Below are positions 19,322 to 27,677 of a DNA stretch of 64,000 nt, one piece after another. Source of the DNA: Streptococcus oralis (lineage in GTDB: Bacteria; Bacillota; Bacilli; Lactobacillales; Streptococcaceae). The notes beneath the pieces are model-generated. The model saw only the letters and a list, made by a program, of their open reading frames with translations. It was not told the origin of the DNA and did no database searches. Position numbers and translations under genes: made by a program. The stretch is from contig CAJPKC010000003.1 in NCBI GenBank assembly GCA_905370255.1, forward strand, positions 1 to 64,000, read 5' to 3'. Position 1 is the stretch's first letter. The number at the start of each line of letters is the position of its first letter.

Positions 19322-19353
19322 AAAAAAGCTAGCCTATAATATTATAGGTTAGC
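19322..19353 (-). terminator. Palindromic terminator
   Basis: Near-perfect palindrome GCTA(G/A)CCTATAATATTATAGG(T/C)TAGC with six T on the minus strand. It overlaps the stop codon of the 49-residue gene. Its centre TATAATATTATA also reads as a -10 box on both strands. Confidence 0.75.
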
Positions 19354-19498
19354 ATACGGGATAGACGTCAACGAGGACGGCATCGAAGAGGACTTGCAAG
19401 TTTTGTCCTCGACGGTCAGCGTCAGCGATGCACTCAGCGAATAGTTCGTAGTGGAATGTATCGACGCGGTCGCGTACGAATGTCAGAATGAATTTCAT
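19349..19498 (-). CDS. Small hypothetical protein (49 aa)
   Basis: ATG 19498 follows AGGAGATACCAA, a strong binding site, and the frame runs 49 codons (MKFILTFVRDRVDTFHYELF at its start) to a TAA inside the terminator palindrome. No recognised family. Confidence 0.7.
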   Translation of the reverse strand: MKFILTFVRDRVDTFHYELFAECIADADRRGQNLQVLFDAVLVDVYPVC

Positions 19499-19511
19499 TT
19501 GGTATCTCCTA

Positions 19512-19787
19512 TTAGTGTCTTGGTGTTGAGATCATACGGTTGTATGCTTCGAGTTTTGCTTGTTGTTTTTCGGCTTCGAGAATCGCTTGACGTTCTTGTT
19601 CGCGAATAGCTTCAAGTCTAGCTTCTTCAGCTAGTCTTCTTGCACGACGGATGTCGCCGTAGCTTTGAAGTAGATTTCCGAGGAAGAAGATTGCGAGGAA
19701 ACCTAGTGGCACGATGAGTGCGCCGAAGTCTCCTGTGAGGATGGTGAGAGCGATGAACGCCACGAAAGCGTAAGTGATTTTTTTCAT
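19512..19787 (-). CDS. Small membrane protein with charged coiled-coil tail
   Basis: Encodes 91 residues: two hydrophobic helices (about 6-40), then an Arg/Glu-rich helix (48-82) of coiled-coil character. AAAGGAG precedes the start. Topology suggests a membrane anchor with a cytoplasmic coiled coil. Function unknown. Confidence 0.75.
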   Translation of the reverse strand: MKKITYAFVAFIALTILTGDFGALIVPLGFLAIFFLGNLLQSYGDIRRARRLAEEARLEAIREQERQAILEAEKQQAKLEAYNRMISTPRH

Positions 19788-19830
19788 TGAAGTTTCTCCT
19801 TTAATAAATATGTTTTCGAATTAGAGAACG

Positions 19831-19848
19831 CATGTGCGTAGGCACATG
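19831..19848 (-). repeat. CNNC-loop inverted repeat (H element)
   Basis: Stem CATGTGC/GCACATG, loop CTAC, in the upstream region of the 91-residue membrane protein. Confidence 0.7.
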
Positions 19849-19895
19849 TGGGGAGATTCTCGCGCAGCGAGCCACGCGGGCGAAACTCGTGCAAT

Positions 19896-19936
19896 AAAAA
19901 AAACTATATCCGATCTCGATAGAGATTAGATATAGT
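19896..19936 (-). terminator. Intrinsic terminator
   Basis: Stem ACTATATC/GATATAGT with an inner stem and seven T on the minus strand, after the 65-residue membrane protein. Confidence 0.85.
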
Positions 19937-19968
19937 ACAACACTCAAGAGTTAAGCGCGCGATGTCAC

Positions 19969-20166
19969 TCATCGTGTGATTTTTTTATAGACATGGCGTA
20001 CGTAGCTTGCAAGTGCCACGCCCGAGATGACTGCAAGTGCCACGCCCATGTGACCGACGAGGAGTAGCGCTAGATAAGCAATGATTAAGCAATCTGCCAG
20101 AAGTGCTTCGGGATAGCGTCCGTATAAGTGTGACGCATAGACGAGACGATTAATAATTTTTCGCAT
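19969..20166 (-). CDS. Small two-helix membrane protein
   Basis: Encodes 65 residues with two hydrophobic segments (about 19-36 and 38-55) and a basic end KKITR. GGAGG precedes the start. Function unknown. Confidence 0.7.
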   Translation of the reverse strand: MRKIINRLVYASHLYGRYPEALLADCLIIAYLALLLVGHMGVALAVISGVALASYVRHVYKKITR

Positions 20167-20181
20167 GATTGGTTCCTCCGA

Positions 20182-20658
20182 TTATTCGAACAAGAAATTG
20201 GTTGGATATTCAGTGTCGGCGACGGGTTGCGCGTGAAGTGCACGATCGATTGCTTCGTTGACCGTGTTCGCATTGAACTGCGGAAACGCATGATGCTTCT
20301 CATCAATTTTTCGCGTCATGTTGATGTCGCACTTCAGTGGCACGATTTCGCCTTTCCAGAAACGCAGGTTGACGTGGTAGCAACGATTGCTGTTACGTGG
20401 GCCGACTGTGATGGACGCCTTACGGTAATATTTCAGGATTTCGTCCGGGTTATAGTTGATGCGTTTTCCCGCGCGAGTGCGGGTGAGAGTGATAGTAATA
20501 TCGGTGTTTCTATCAAGAGGTACGACTAATTTGAGTCGATTGTCGTGATACGGTAGAGGTTTTTCGATATCGAAGCTTTGATTAGCGAATGTCGCAGACG
20601 TGATTCTATTAAGAATGTCTGGTAAGCGATTCGCAATAGTTTGAAATTGGTTGATCAT
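20182..20658 (-). CDS. Hypothetical protein
   Basis: Encodes 158 residues, soluble and basic, beginning MINQFQTIANRLPDILNRI. A strong AGGAGG precedes the start, and a TATAAT lies just upstream of it. Sixteen bases separate it from the next gene, so the two are probably one transcript. No motif recognised. Confidence 0.75.
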   Translation of the reverse strand: MINQFQTIANRLPDILNRITSATFANQSFDIEKPLPYHDNRLKLVVPLDRNTDITITLTRTRAGKRINYNPDEILKYYRKASITVGPRNSNRCYHVNLRFWKGEIVPLKCDINMTRKIDEKHHAFPQFNANTVNEAIDRALHAQPVADTEYPTNFLFE

Positions 20659-20796
20659 TTAGATTGTTCCTCCTATAATATTATACTGCTAAGTAGTTAG
20701 ACCGTAGAGCCCAGTCGGAATCGTACGGTTTAAAACTATGTAGATGACTATCCTACTGCATGAATCTTCAAATAATTTGCACCTAGAGTCTATGGC

Positions 20797-21252
20797 TTAG
20801 CCTAGCGCATGAATCTTGAGATAGTTGGACATATCATCAGACTCTAAGACGGGTGCGACATCGATTTCGACGTCGTTCATCTTGTTGATGTCGATCATCT
20901 GTGATTTTCCGTGGGTGTCACGGAAGAAGATCTTGTCACCGCCACGTTTTAGTGAACCTTTTTGGATGACAAAGACCCAGTGATAGTCAGACTTAGGCGT
21001 GTTTTCGAAAACAGCGAAGTCGTAGATGTTAACGCGTAAGATTTCTAAGTCACGCGCGTCAGTCGTAGGATACTCGCTAACATTGAAAGTGTCACGAACT
21101 AACTGACCTAATCTTTTACCGGTCGTAGTCGCTTTTGCATGAGACGCATTATTATCGGCTTCCACGTGCGAAGGCACGAACGCGAAGAACGTGAGCGCGA
21201 GAGCAACGAATGCGAGGATAGCCGCTGTAGTGATTTTTGATGTTTTGTCCAT
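20797..21252 (-). CDS. Secreted or membrane-anchored hypothetical protein
   Basis: Encodes 151 residues: a basic N-terminus, a hydrophobic helix (9-29) ending near AFVPSHVEA (possible signal cleavage), and a soluble mixed domain outside the membrane. AAAGGAG precedes the start. No motif recognised. Confidence 0.75.
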   Translation of the reverse strand: MDKTSKITTAAILAFVALALTFFAFVPSHVEADNNASHAKATTTGKRLGQLVRDTFNVSEYPTTDARDLEILRVNIYDFAVFENTPKSDYHWVFVIQKGSLKRGGDKIFFRDTHGKSQMIDINKMNDVEIDVAPVLESDDMSNYLKIHALG

Positions 21253-21291
21253 GTCGGATCTCCTTTAATAATTTTTCGTGCTAGAGAATGC

Positions 21292-21307
21292 GCGTGCGCC
21301 GGCACGC
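21292..21307 (-). repeat. CNNC-loop inverted repeat (H element)
   Basis: Stem GCGTGC/GCACGC, loop CGGC, upstream of the secreted-protein gene. Confidence 0.65.
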
Positions 21308-21308
21308 C

Positions 21309-21446
21309 TTAGACTAGCCAATGAGTTGCGTAATCGACATTTAGTCCGACGGTATTGCACCGATTAATTTCGAACTCGTCGTTGTAGAGATCCTCGCAGG
21401 CGAGATGTTTCTGATATGATTCGATAGTTTCGTAAACGATAAGCAT
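21309..21446 (-). CDS. Small hypothetical protein (45 aa)
   Basis: ATG 21446 follows AGAAAGGAG at good distance; the frame begins MLIVYETIESYQKHL and ends at TAA 21309. Acidic, soluble, no recognised family. It is divergent from the ncRNA promoter at 21477. Confidence 0.7.
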   Translation of the reverse strand: MLIVYETIESYQKHLACEDLYNDEFEINRCNTVGLNVDYATHWLV

Positions 21447-21476
21447 TCAGCTGGCTCCTTTCTAGTGATTTTTTAT

Positions 21477-21505
21477 TTGACAAAGTTTCTGTGATATGCT
21501 AGAAT
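21477..21505 (+). promoter_or_regulatory. Promoter of CRISPR-repeat-like ncRNA A
   Basis: TTGACA (21477-21482), 17-base spacer with an extended TGC, TAGAAT (21500-21505). The same arrangement occurs in copy C at 25415. Confidence 0.85.
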
Positions 21506-21511
21506 ATAACT

Positions 21512-21805
21512 ATAAACGAAGTCGCATTTATTATCGTTTTTAAGGCAGCCGAGCGCGACGTAGGTTAGACTTACGACTTAAGCTTTTAAGTCGTCGCATT
21601 CAGCGGAATGCTGTCTGCGCGGATCAAAATAGTAATCGTACTTATCACGGGTACGCGGATTGAAATTGCGATGCGTCGATAGAAACGCAAACGTTGAACA
21701 TCTAGCATTGGTCGCCGAAGTTGTTAATGAAAGCAGTTTCGGCTTCAGATTTCGAAGAAGGCTCGTCTGTGACGTTGATCGTCATAGAGACGGGCTTTTT
21801 GTTTT
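21512..21805 (+). ncRNA. CRISPR-repeat-like small RNA, copy A
   Basis: Complete gene with a consensus promoter and an intrinsic terminator (AGGCTCGTCT/AGACGGGCTT then T5GT4, 21759-21805). The 5' module (21515-21592) has a GTCGC/GCGAC stem and an ACGACTTAA/TTAAGTCGT hairpin. The 38-nt element at 21593-21630 begins GTCGCATTCAGCGGAATGC and ends GCGCGGATCAAAAT. A second hairpin, CGTAC/GTACG, ends in GCGGATTGAAAT (21637-21666), the type I-C-like handle. A 92-nt unique tail follows. Function inferred only. Confidence 0.8.
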
Positions 21806-21840
21806 AATCGCGGTTGAGAATGTATTAGACATAACGCTAA

Positions 21841-22035
21841 CTACCTTTCAGTAAGGAAGTCGGGGAAGTAATCGTAGCATTCGCGTTTGACGGCATAGAT
21901 TGTTTCCTCATCGTAGCCTAACAAGAAGAGAGTTGTGATGATGCCTTTGATAGCGGCGCGAACTGTATCTTCGCTATGTGTCATTTCTTCGCGGAGAACG
22001 TTACGTGCGAATTCGTGTGGATCGATAGATGGCAT
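21841..22035 (-). CDS. Small hypothetical protein
   Basis: Encodes 64 residues, acidic and helical, beginning MPSIDPHEFARNVL. AGAAAGGA precedes the start. Separated from the ssb gene by a terminator. Function unknown. Confidence 0.72.
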   Translation of the reverse strand: MPSIDPHEFARNVLREEMTHSEDTVRAAIKGIITTLFLLGYDEETIYAVKRECYDYFPDFLTER

Positions 22036-22056
22036 AGTTGTGGTTCCTTTCTGTAC

Positions 22057-22086
22057 AAAAAAACCCTAAGCGGATTCGCTTAGGGT
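22057..22086 (-). terminator. Intrinsic terminator of ssb
   Basis: Stem ACCCTAAGCG.../...GCTTAGGGT with seven T on the minus strand, 33 bases after the ssb stop. Confidence 0.9.
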
Positions 22087-22119
22087 AGTAGGAGATTCAA
22101 ATGAAAGAGGCTTTTATGA

Positions 22120-22473
22120 TTAAGCTTGAGCTGCTTTAGCGCGTGCTTCAGTTTGCGCTTTAGACTCGAGCAAGTCAACGCGGTCTACGAGAACTTCAGT
22201 CACGTAGCGTTTAGCTCCGTCTTTTTCGTAAGAACGAGTGCGCAATTCGCCTTCGATACCTACGAGGCTACCTTTAGCAGTCATTGAAGCAAGAACTTCA
22301 GCTGTTTTACCCCAAGCAACGATTGTTGGGAAGTCAGTTTCTTTGTTTCCTTCGCTGTCTTTGTAGTTACGGCCTACAGCGATTTGTGATGTTACAGTTG
22401 ATTTTTGGTTGTCACCAACTTTTTTCAATTCGATTGCTTCAACTGTGCGTCCTACTAAAATAACTTTATTCAT
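22120..22473 (-). CDS. ssb: Single-stranded DNA-binding protein
   Basis: Canonical SSB OB-fold of 117 residues: MNKVILVGR at the N-terminus, the central FPTIVAWGKTAEVL, and GSLVGIEGELRTRSYEKDG. The acidic DDDIPF-type tail is missing; the protein ends KAAQA, so it probably does not recruit host SSB partners by the usual tip. A second protein at 23563 carries such a tip. Upstream lies an H element (22546-22563). Confidence 0.93.
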   Translation of the reverse strand: MNKVILVGRTVEAIELKKVGDNQKSTVTSQIAVGRNYKDSEGNKETDFPTIVAWGKTAEVLASMTAKGSLVGIEGELRTRSYEKDGAKRYVTEVLVDRVDLLESKAQTEARAKAAQA

Positions 22474-22545
22474 GATGTTTTACCATTTCGAGATTCTTTT
22501 ATCCCGAACCTTTCTTAATTTTTAAATTTTTCAAATTTGAACCCG

Positions 22546-22563
22546 TTGATGCGAAGGCATCAA
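22546..22563 (-). repeat. CNNC-loop inverted repeat (H element)
   Basis: Stem TTGATGC/GCATCAA, loop CTTC, upstream of ssb. Confidence 0.7.
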
Positions 22564-22754
22564 GGAGTCCGGCGTAAGCCGTTTTAGCTTACATAGAAGA
22601 ACATGAACGGGGCGCAGGCACCGTTTATTAAGCTATTTATATGTTTGCACGGCATAGATTTTCGTGATGGAAATTCTATGACACGCCCACGTAAACGAAA
22701 TCGATCACGTTTATCGTTATCGGATTCGATGGGATGACTCGTTTGCGAGAATCG

Positions 22755-23001
22755 CAAAAGAAAAACAGAGACGTCACGAAGACGACTCTGTAGTTTTCGG
22801 TGTTTGCGACGGATGTCGCATAGTCTGAACATTTTTTTGTGCAATGGGTTTTGCCAACGCAATGTATCAGCGACTGGCCAATTTCAATCCACGCAAACAG
22901 CATTCCGCTGAATGCGACGACTTAAAAGCTTAAGCCGTAAGTCTAACCTACGTCGCGCTCGGTTGCCTTAAAACGATTATTATTATAGCGACTTCGTTTA
23001 T
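22755..23001 (-). ncRNA. CRISPR-repeat-like small RNA, copy B
   Basis: Minus-strand copy. The 38-nt element (22918-22881) ends TTTGCGTGGATTGAAAT, the closest of all six to a type I-C repeat end. The conserved 5' module lies at 23000-22919 and a unique 90-nt tail follows. The terminator is the stem CAGAG(T/A)CGTC.../...CTCTG with TTTTTCTTTT (22790-22757). Part of the tail resembles sequence at 23169-23200. Confidence 0.78.
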
Positions 23002-23007
23002 AATTAT

Positions 23008-23036
23008 GTTCTGACATATTTTCACCGAATTCTCAA
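23008..23036 (-). promoter_or_regulatory. Promoter of ncRNA copy B
   Basis: Minus strand TTGAGA (23036-23031), 17-base spacer with an extended TGT, CAGAAC (23013-23008). Weaker than copies A and C. Confidence 0.5.
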
Positions 23037-23099
23037 AAGGAGATCCCTTTCCACATTTCGTGAAAAGGGTAAAAATGAAAAAGGTTCGAGTGAGCGTTA

Positions 23100-23498
23100 C
23101 GCTCGCAATACCCACCAAGTAATAGCTACTAAGCGATTGAATGACGAACGTTTATTTTTCGGATAGTGGGTATTGCCAACGCAACGCGTCGGCTGCCAAC
23201 TAGGTTGGCGGAGTAACAGATGCCACTTTTCAGCGACACGATAGAACATGGTTCGACGAATGGTCGATACCACGCCTGTAGAATTCACCGCGCACTGTCT
23301 GTGACCGTGGATTCGCAACGAGAACCCCACGCAACAATCAATCACAGGGGCTCGTTACGACGCATGTCTAACGAGAGTTGATGTGTCAGAGAGCGTGGGC
23401 GTTCAGTTGCGAGATGGTAAGGTTGGGATGTCGGTGTCACGCGCCGGCGCGTGACGGTTGTGAGTCGTACGCTAAATAAGACTCGTGAGTTTCTCGCA
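23100..23498. other. Gene-free structured stretch with one K hairpin
   Basis: No credible gene. Contains a covarying hairpin CTCGTTAC-GAC-GCAT-GTC-TAACGAG (23351-23375), the first of seven K hairpins found also at 25.2-27.4 kb. A CACGCAACAATCAATC segment before it recurs in variant form before other copies. GGGTATTGCCAACGCAA here repeats in similar form in ncRNA B. Confidence 0.5.
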
Positions 23499-23532
23499 AA
23501 AGAAAAACCTCTTACGTGATTAACGTAAGAGG
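23499..23532 (-). terminator. Intrinsic terminator
   Basis: Stem CCTCTTACGT/ACGTAAGAGG with TTTTTCTTTT on the minus strand, after the SSB-like gene. Confidence 0.9.
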
Positions 23533-23562
23533 GAATTTCTATAGGGAGGCAGTTAATGAGGA

Positions 23563-24171
23563 TTAGAATGGAAGATCGTCGATAGAGATTTCTGCGTTGT
23601 CCACAACTGGTGCGTGTTCAACTTCGATTTCTTCATGCGCTTCTTCTTGAACGTTGTCGAGATGAGCGTATGGGTTCACTTTGTTAAGCTTTTCAGACTT
23701 AACCACGAACATTTTGTATACGAAGATGTCAGCTGGCTGTTCTTCGCCTTTCTTATTTGTAGGAATCCGGTCAGTACGAGTAGTCGCATTGAAGTACACG
23801 CCTGGCTTAAGATTAGCGTAGAAGTTCAAAAGACCTTCATTTCCGGCAGGTACGAAGTGGTACGCATTGCCGAAGACTTTTTCTTCGCCTTCTTTAAGAC
23901 CGTCACCGAATGGAACGATCGTTTTAACGCCATTAACCATAGACCATTTGAAGTCAGCTCGACGTACGCGGAATAGAACGTTATTTCCGAGTTCTTGACC
24001 GTCTTTCACTACGGGAGTGACTTTTGGAGGAAGTTGCTTGCCGTTGCGTTTGATTGATACGATTTGCACCAATTCTTGACGCAAGTTCTTTGAAGCTAGT
24101 TCTTTTTCAATCGCAGTAATGCGTTTCTTTTGACCAGCTGGTGTAAGTTCACTAAATAATTTTTTTGCCAT
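23563..24171 (-). CDS. SSB-like protein with acidic interaction tip
   Basis: Encodes 202 residues: a beta-rich N-terminal part, an acidic Glu/Asp-rich linker (about 172-195) and a C-terminus ENAEISIDDLPF-like in layout, ending IDDLPF, which is the classic SSB tip that recruits repair proteins. The body does not resemble canonical SSB, so it is probably a divergent ssDNA-binding protein or an SSB-tip mimic. AAAGGAG and an H element precede it. Confidence 0.7.
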   Translation of the reverse strand: MAKKLFSELTPAGQKKRITAIEKELASKNLRQELVQIVSIKRNGKQLPPKVTPVVKDGQELGNNVLFRVRRADFKWSMVNGVKTIVPFGDGLKEGEEKVFGNAYHFVPAGNEGLLNFYANLKPGVYFNATTRTDRIPTNKKGEEQPADIFVYKMFVVKSEKLNKVNPYAHLDNVQEEAHEEIEVEHAPVVDNAEISIDDLPF

Positions 24172-24240
24172 GAGATTGTTCTCCTTTTTTTCTATGGAAT
24201 CTATTTAAGATCCAGTTTTATTTATTTCAAAATTGAACAT

Positions 24241-24262
24241 GGTCAGCGAGAAGTCGCTGACC
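24241..24262 (-). repeat. CNNC-loop inverted repeat (H element)
   Basis: Nine-bp stem GGTCAGCGA/TCGCTGACC, loop CTTC. It lies about 20 bases downstream of a TGCTATAAT box (24293), which would place it in the 5' UTR of the SSB-like gene. Confidence 0.72.
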
Positions 24263-24299
24263 CTAACTCTTGACGCCCGTTTGACCTATAATATTATAG

Positions 24300-25400
24300 C
24301 ACGGCTAACGCAGGCGAGCCTCGAACATTAATCTTTGACGCCTCGCCTCGCAAACGAGACACTCAAGAGAAGCATGATGAGAAGCGCCTCGCCTCGAGAA
24401 GCATGGCTAGATCGCCTCGCAAACGAGATACGCCAAAGAAGCACGATAAGAAGCACGCGTGAGTGCTCGCAAGCGACGCCCGGTAATCGAAACATTGGAT
24501 GCGACACTCGATAGAAGGACTGGTGCGTCCCAGTAAACTCCCAGTAAACGAATGTTCGCAAGCGATGTATCCAACGAAGTTTGGATACAGTTCGGATACG
24601 CACCCCGCGGGCGAATCATCTCAAGCGACACCTCGCAAACGAATCATCTCTTCAGTGCAATACTGTCACGAAACTCATGCACGAGATACTATCACGACAC
24701 ACTGTCACGAAATACGTGCATGACGTACGATTAAGAGTCATACAGCAAGATGATCGCAAAAGTATCTCGCAACAGCAACAAATGCAAGACAGACAGGTGC
24801 AACCCTCGCAACTGAATGTATGATTAGAAATGCAAATAAGCGAGTTTTTGTTGTAGCACTTGCACGATTTAGATGCAGGTTTTGCACGAAGTCATTGTTG
24901 AGCCTACTTTTGAGACGCACGTGCACGAGATTTCGCGATAGATAATTCACTACCGTGTAATTTATAAGAAATCGATACAGAAAACACGGGTGAGAGATGT
25001 GCGCCGAGCAGCGTCAGCTCCGTGAGCGCCAGACGTGGCGAGAGGAGTCCCTTCGACAAAAGCTTCAGCGGTGTCGAAGTTATTTTAACGCTGAGTGCTT
25101 CGAGCCGTCAGCTGAGTGAAGCTTGCGAAACTCCCGCTGTAAGGCGAGTAAGCTCGAAAACGAGAACGCCGCTGAGGGTGTCAAAGCTTGCGTGACTCCG
25201 AAGCTCGTTCGCAGTGTGCGTCTGTGCCGAAACGTCACGCAAGTGTCTATCATGGACGCATTACGACGCACGTCTAATGCGTTTAGTTAGATAAGATTAC
25301 GAGGCGTTTGAGTAAACCCGAGTAATCGTTCAGCGTGACCGTTTCAAACTGTACAAGTTGCAAGGACCGCCAGCTACTCACCCGAACATGCATGTGTGCG
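24300..25400. other. Gene-free structured region, left part
   Basis: No credible gene. CCTCGCAAACGAG-like segments recur at 24346, 24414 and 24638 and many short hairpins are visible, for example CTTCGACA/TGTCGAAG (25051-25079). One K hairpin, ACGCATTAC-GAC-GCAC-GTC-TAATGCGT, lies at 25256-25282, followed by GATTACG...GTAATC (25296-25330). Probably RNA-producing, but no promoter could be assigned. Confidence 0.45.
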
Positions 25401-25414
25401 TATGATTTTTTTAT

Positions 25415-25443
25415 TTGACAAATTCTCAATATTTTGTTAGAAT
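25415..25443 (+). promoter_or_regulatory. Promoter of CRISPR-repeat-like ncRNA C
   Basis: TTGACA (25415-25420), 17-base spacer with an extended TGT, TAGAAT (25438-25443). Confidence 0.85.
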
Positions 25444-25449
25444 ATAATT

Positions 25450-26234
25450 ATAAACGAAGTCGCAATAAGTATCGTTTTTAAGGCAGCCGAGAGCGACGTA
25501 GGCTAGACTTACGACTTAAGCTTTTAAGTCGTCGCATTCGGCGGAATGCCGTCTGCGCGGATCAAAATAATAATCGTACTTATGACAAGTACGCGGATTG
25601 AAATTATCGCGAAGTTCTGTAAAAGTAGTCGTGGACGAATTTCTTGCAGGAGATTCTGTATGGAGAACACCGATAGACATCGCGGACGAAACACGTGACA
25701 GGAACGGCGCAGGATGATGAATGGAAAGTGAAACGCTAACGAATTTCGATAGCGTGGGGCGGTGAAGCGAGCAGCGGAGACGCCGCAAGCGAGTGTAACG
25801 GCACATGAATCATCCTGAGTAGTGACGGTGGAGTCTCCGGAGGAGTGGCGCTCGCCACTCGACGGAAGTGTGGCCGTTGCCACACGTAGAGTTTAGCGCT
25901 AGACCAGGACCGGCAGTGGTCAGCTTGTCTGAGCCTGCTCGAGGCCGGGGAAGCGCCCTGTGCAGAAACCTCGCGCAAGAATCAATCATAGAGACGCATC
26001 ACGACGCATGTCTGATGCGTTTTTGTTTAGATGGAATTACGCGGGGGATAATCCCCTAAGTAATTGCATCGGCGTGAGCGTTTCAAGCTGTAAAAGTTGC
26101 AAGACCACGGGTGTTCGTCCGAACGTCCCGATCATACGCTATTATACCGTGCACTTGCAAGAGATACGTCCACGAGGTTCGATTTGTGAGATTCTAAAAA
26201 GAGAACTCTATCGAGTTATTCGATAGAGTTTTTT
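25450..26234 (+). ncRNA. CRISPR-repeat-like RNA, copy C, with long structured 3' part
   Basis: The 5' module (25450-25530) is followed by the 38-nt element (25531-25568, ending GCGCGGATCAAAAT). The hairpin CGTACTT/AAGTACG then ends in GCGGATTGAAAT (25575-25604), as in copy A. Downstream come GTGGC-GCTC-GCCAC, GTGTGGC/GCCACAC and K hairpin 25994-26020. The first clear plus-strand terminator is AACTCTATCGA/TCGATAGAGTT with T4 (26204-26234), implying a transcript of up to 785 nt. The K hairpin, with T5GT3 after it, could end it earlier. Confidence 0.6.
26204..26234 (+). terminator. Intrinsic terminator, plus strand
   Basis: Eleven-bp stem AACTCTATCGA/TCGATAGAGTT followed by TTTTTT (two in the stem), the candidate 3' end of ncRNA C. 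Confidence 0.75.
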
Positions 26235-26239
26235 CGTTG

Positions 26240-27640
26240 AAGTGATTTGCGTGAAACACAAAACCACCAGTCGAGAGACTAGTGGTTCTATGCGGAGATG
26301 AGATGAAAAATGGAGATATTGTGAGAGAGGTGCTTACGGCTTGTCCATAGTTTTACCTTCACTGTAGAAAACGGAAAGCGGAAGCGCTTTCCCGAACAAC
26401 AATCATGAAGTGACTATGTAATAATGCGTAAGAGAGCTATACACGGTGTTTCGCGCGCGAGATACGCTTACGATGCCGTAACCCTTTGATAGGTATCGAT
26501 TTTCGTATCGTTGGTTTCCAATCGTGACGAGCAAGCACTCCACGCAAGTGTCTATCGGAGACGCATCACGACGAAGTCTGATGCGAGTTTATGTCACAAG
26601 GGGCGTGGACGTGCGCGAAGGCAACGATTGCGATTTGTTGATACGCATACGATACAGAAAGCCGGGTTGGTAATCGCACACGAGATTCGAGCGCCATGAA
26701 CGCTACAGAGACCGTGACAGAAACCGCCCGCAACACCAACCCAATAGACGCATTACGATGAACATCTAATGCGAATGTGGTCTTTACAGGGCGGGCGCGT
26801 GACGGTCAAGCGGATCGGTAGCGTGAAAACGCCACGGGTCGTAGACGTGGCGTCGACTACGAGGACGTTGTGCGAGGCGTCAGCCGAGAGGCTACGTCTG
26901 ACGTAGCACGGAAGCGAAGCTCTCGGGCGAAGTCCGTGAGCGAGCAACGTGAACGAATCCACGGATGTGAGGCATCGCAGGAGTGGTGTCGCAAACGCAT
27001 GTCGTTTGCGAGTTTTCTGTCCAGCTCATCTATCGGGTGCATTGTGCATGATTGTTATGCAAGAAGACGCTGACGAGAAACCTCACGCAGTTCCTGTCTC
27101 ATAGACGCATCACGACGAACGTCTGATGCGTTTTAATTAGATAAGATTACGCGGGGAATAATTCCCTAAGTAATCGTTCGGTGTGAGCGTTTCGCAGTGG
27201 ATTCGTGCTGAATGTCTTGCTGGAAACTCGTGATAGATGGCTGGACAGTGCCGCGCACCGGGATTACGGTATAATATTTATGTATAGATGTCTAGAAATC
27301 GAGACGCAACAGGAGTCGCCCACAAGTCCTATCCCTAGACGCATTACGACGAATGTCTAATGCGTATTTCGAGCGTTCGCCTGGGAACGCTGAGTGGGCG
27401 CGTGACTGTTAAGGGATCGATTTCGTGTGGCTATACTGGAACTCGATACGGTGAATACGGTGCGGGGCGGGAGCGCGAAGTCTCGCAAGTGCACGGTGGC
27501 GAAGTGCTTGCACGGAGCTCGTGCGCGGGGCTCGCGCGAGTGTTATTCGTCTTGGTTGTTTCTATTGCGAATCTCTTGGAAGTTGTTTCTTATGGGATGA
27601 TTCGCAGACGAGGCTCTATGACGAAGTATCGCCGACGATG
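26240..27640. other. Gene-free structured region with repeated K hairpins
   Basis: No credible gene in 1.4 kb. K hairpins lie at 26561-26585, 26748-26773, 27105-27131 and 27339-27365, all with the plan GCATYA-C-GAC-loop-GTC-TRATGC. The 27105 copy is followed by GATTACGCGGGGAATAATTC-type sequence also found after the 25256 and 25994 copies. Further hairpins include CGCAAACG/CGTTTGCG (26991-27011). Reads as several copies of a structured RNA rather than decayed genes. Confidence 0.5.
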
Positions 27641-27675
27641 AAAAAAAAAGAAGAAGCACTCTTACGAGTACTTCT
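27641..27675 (-). terminator. Intrinsic terminator
   Basis: Stem AGAAGYACTC/GAGTRCTTCT with a long T-tract on the minus strand, after the SLOG gene. Confidence 0.88.
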
Positions 27676-27677
27676 TA

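Noticed and set aside
21593..21666. A conventional CRISPR array
   Set aside because: No two identical repeats with regular spacers occur at any of the six loci and no cas genes are present; they are single repeat-like units.
21512..21805. tRNA or tmRNA genes
   Set aside because: No acceptor stem, T-loop (GGTTCGAATCC-like) or CCA end was found here or elsewhere in the window.
24328..27641. Many frames of 60-118 codons as genes
   Set aside because: Low-quality Arg/Ser/His-rich translations, no binding sites, mutual overlap, and coincidence with covarying hairpins.
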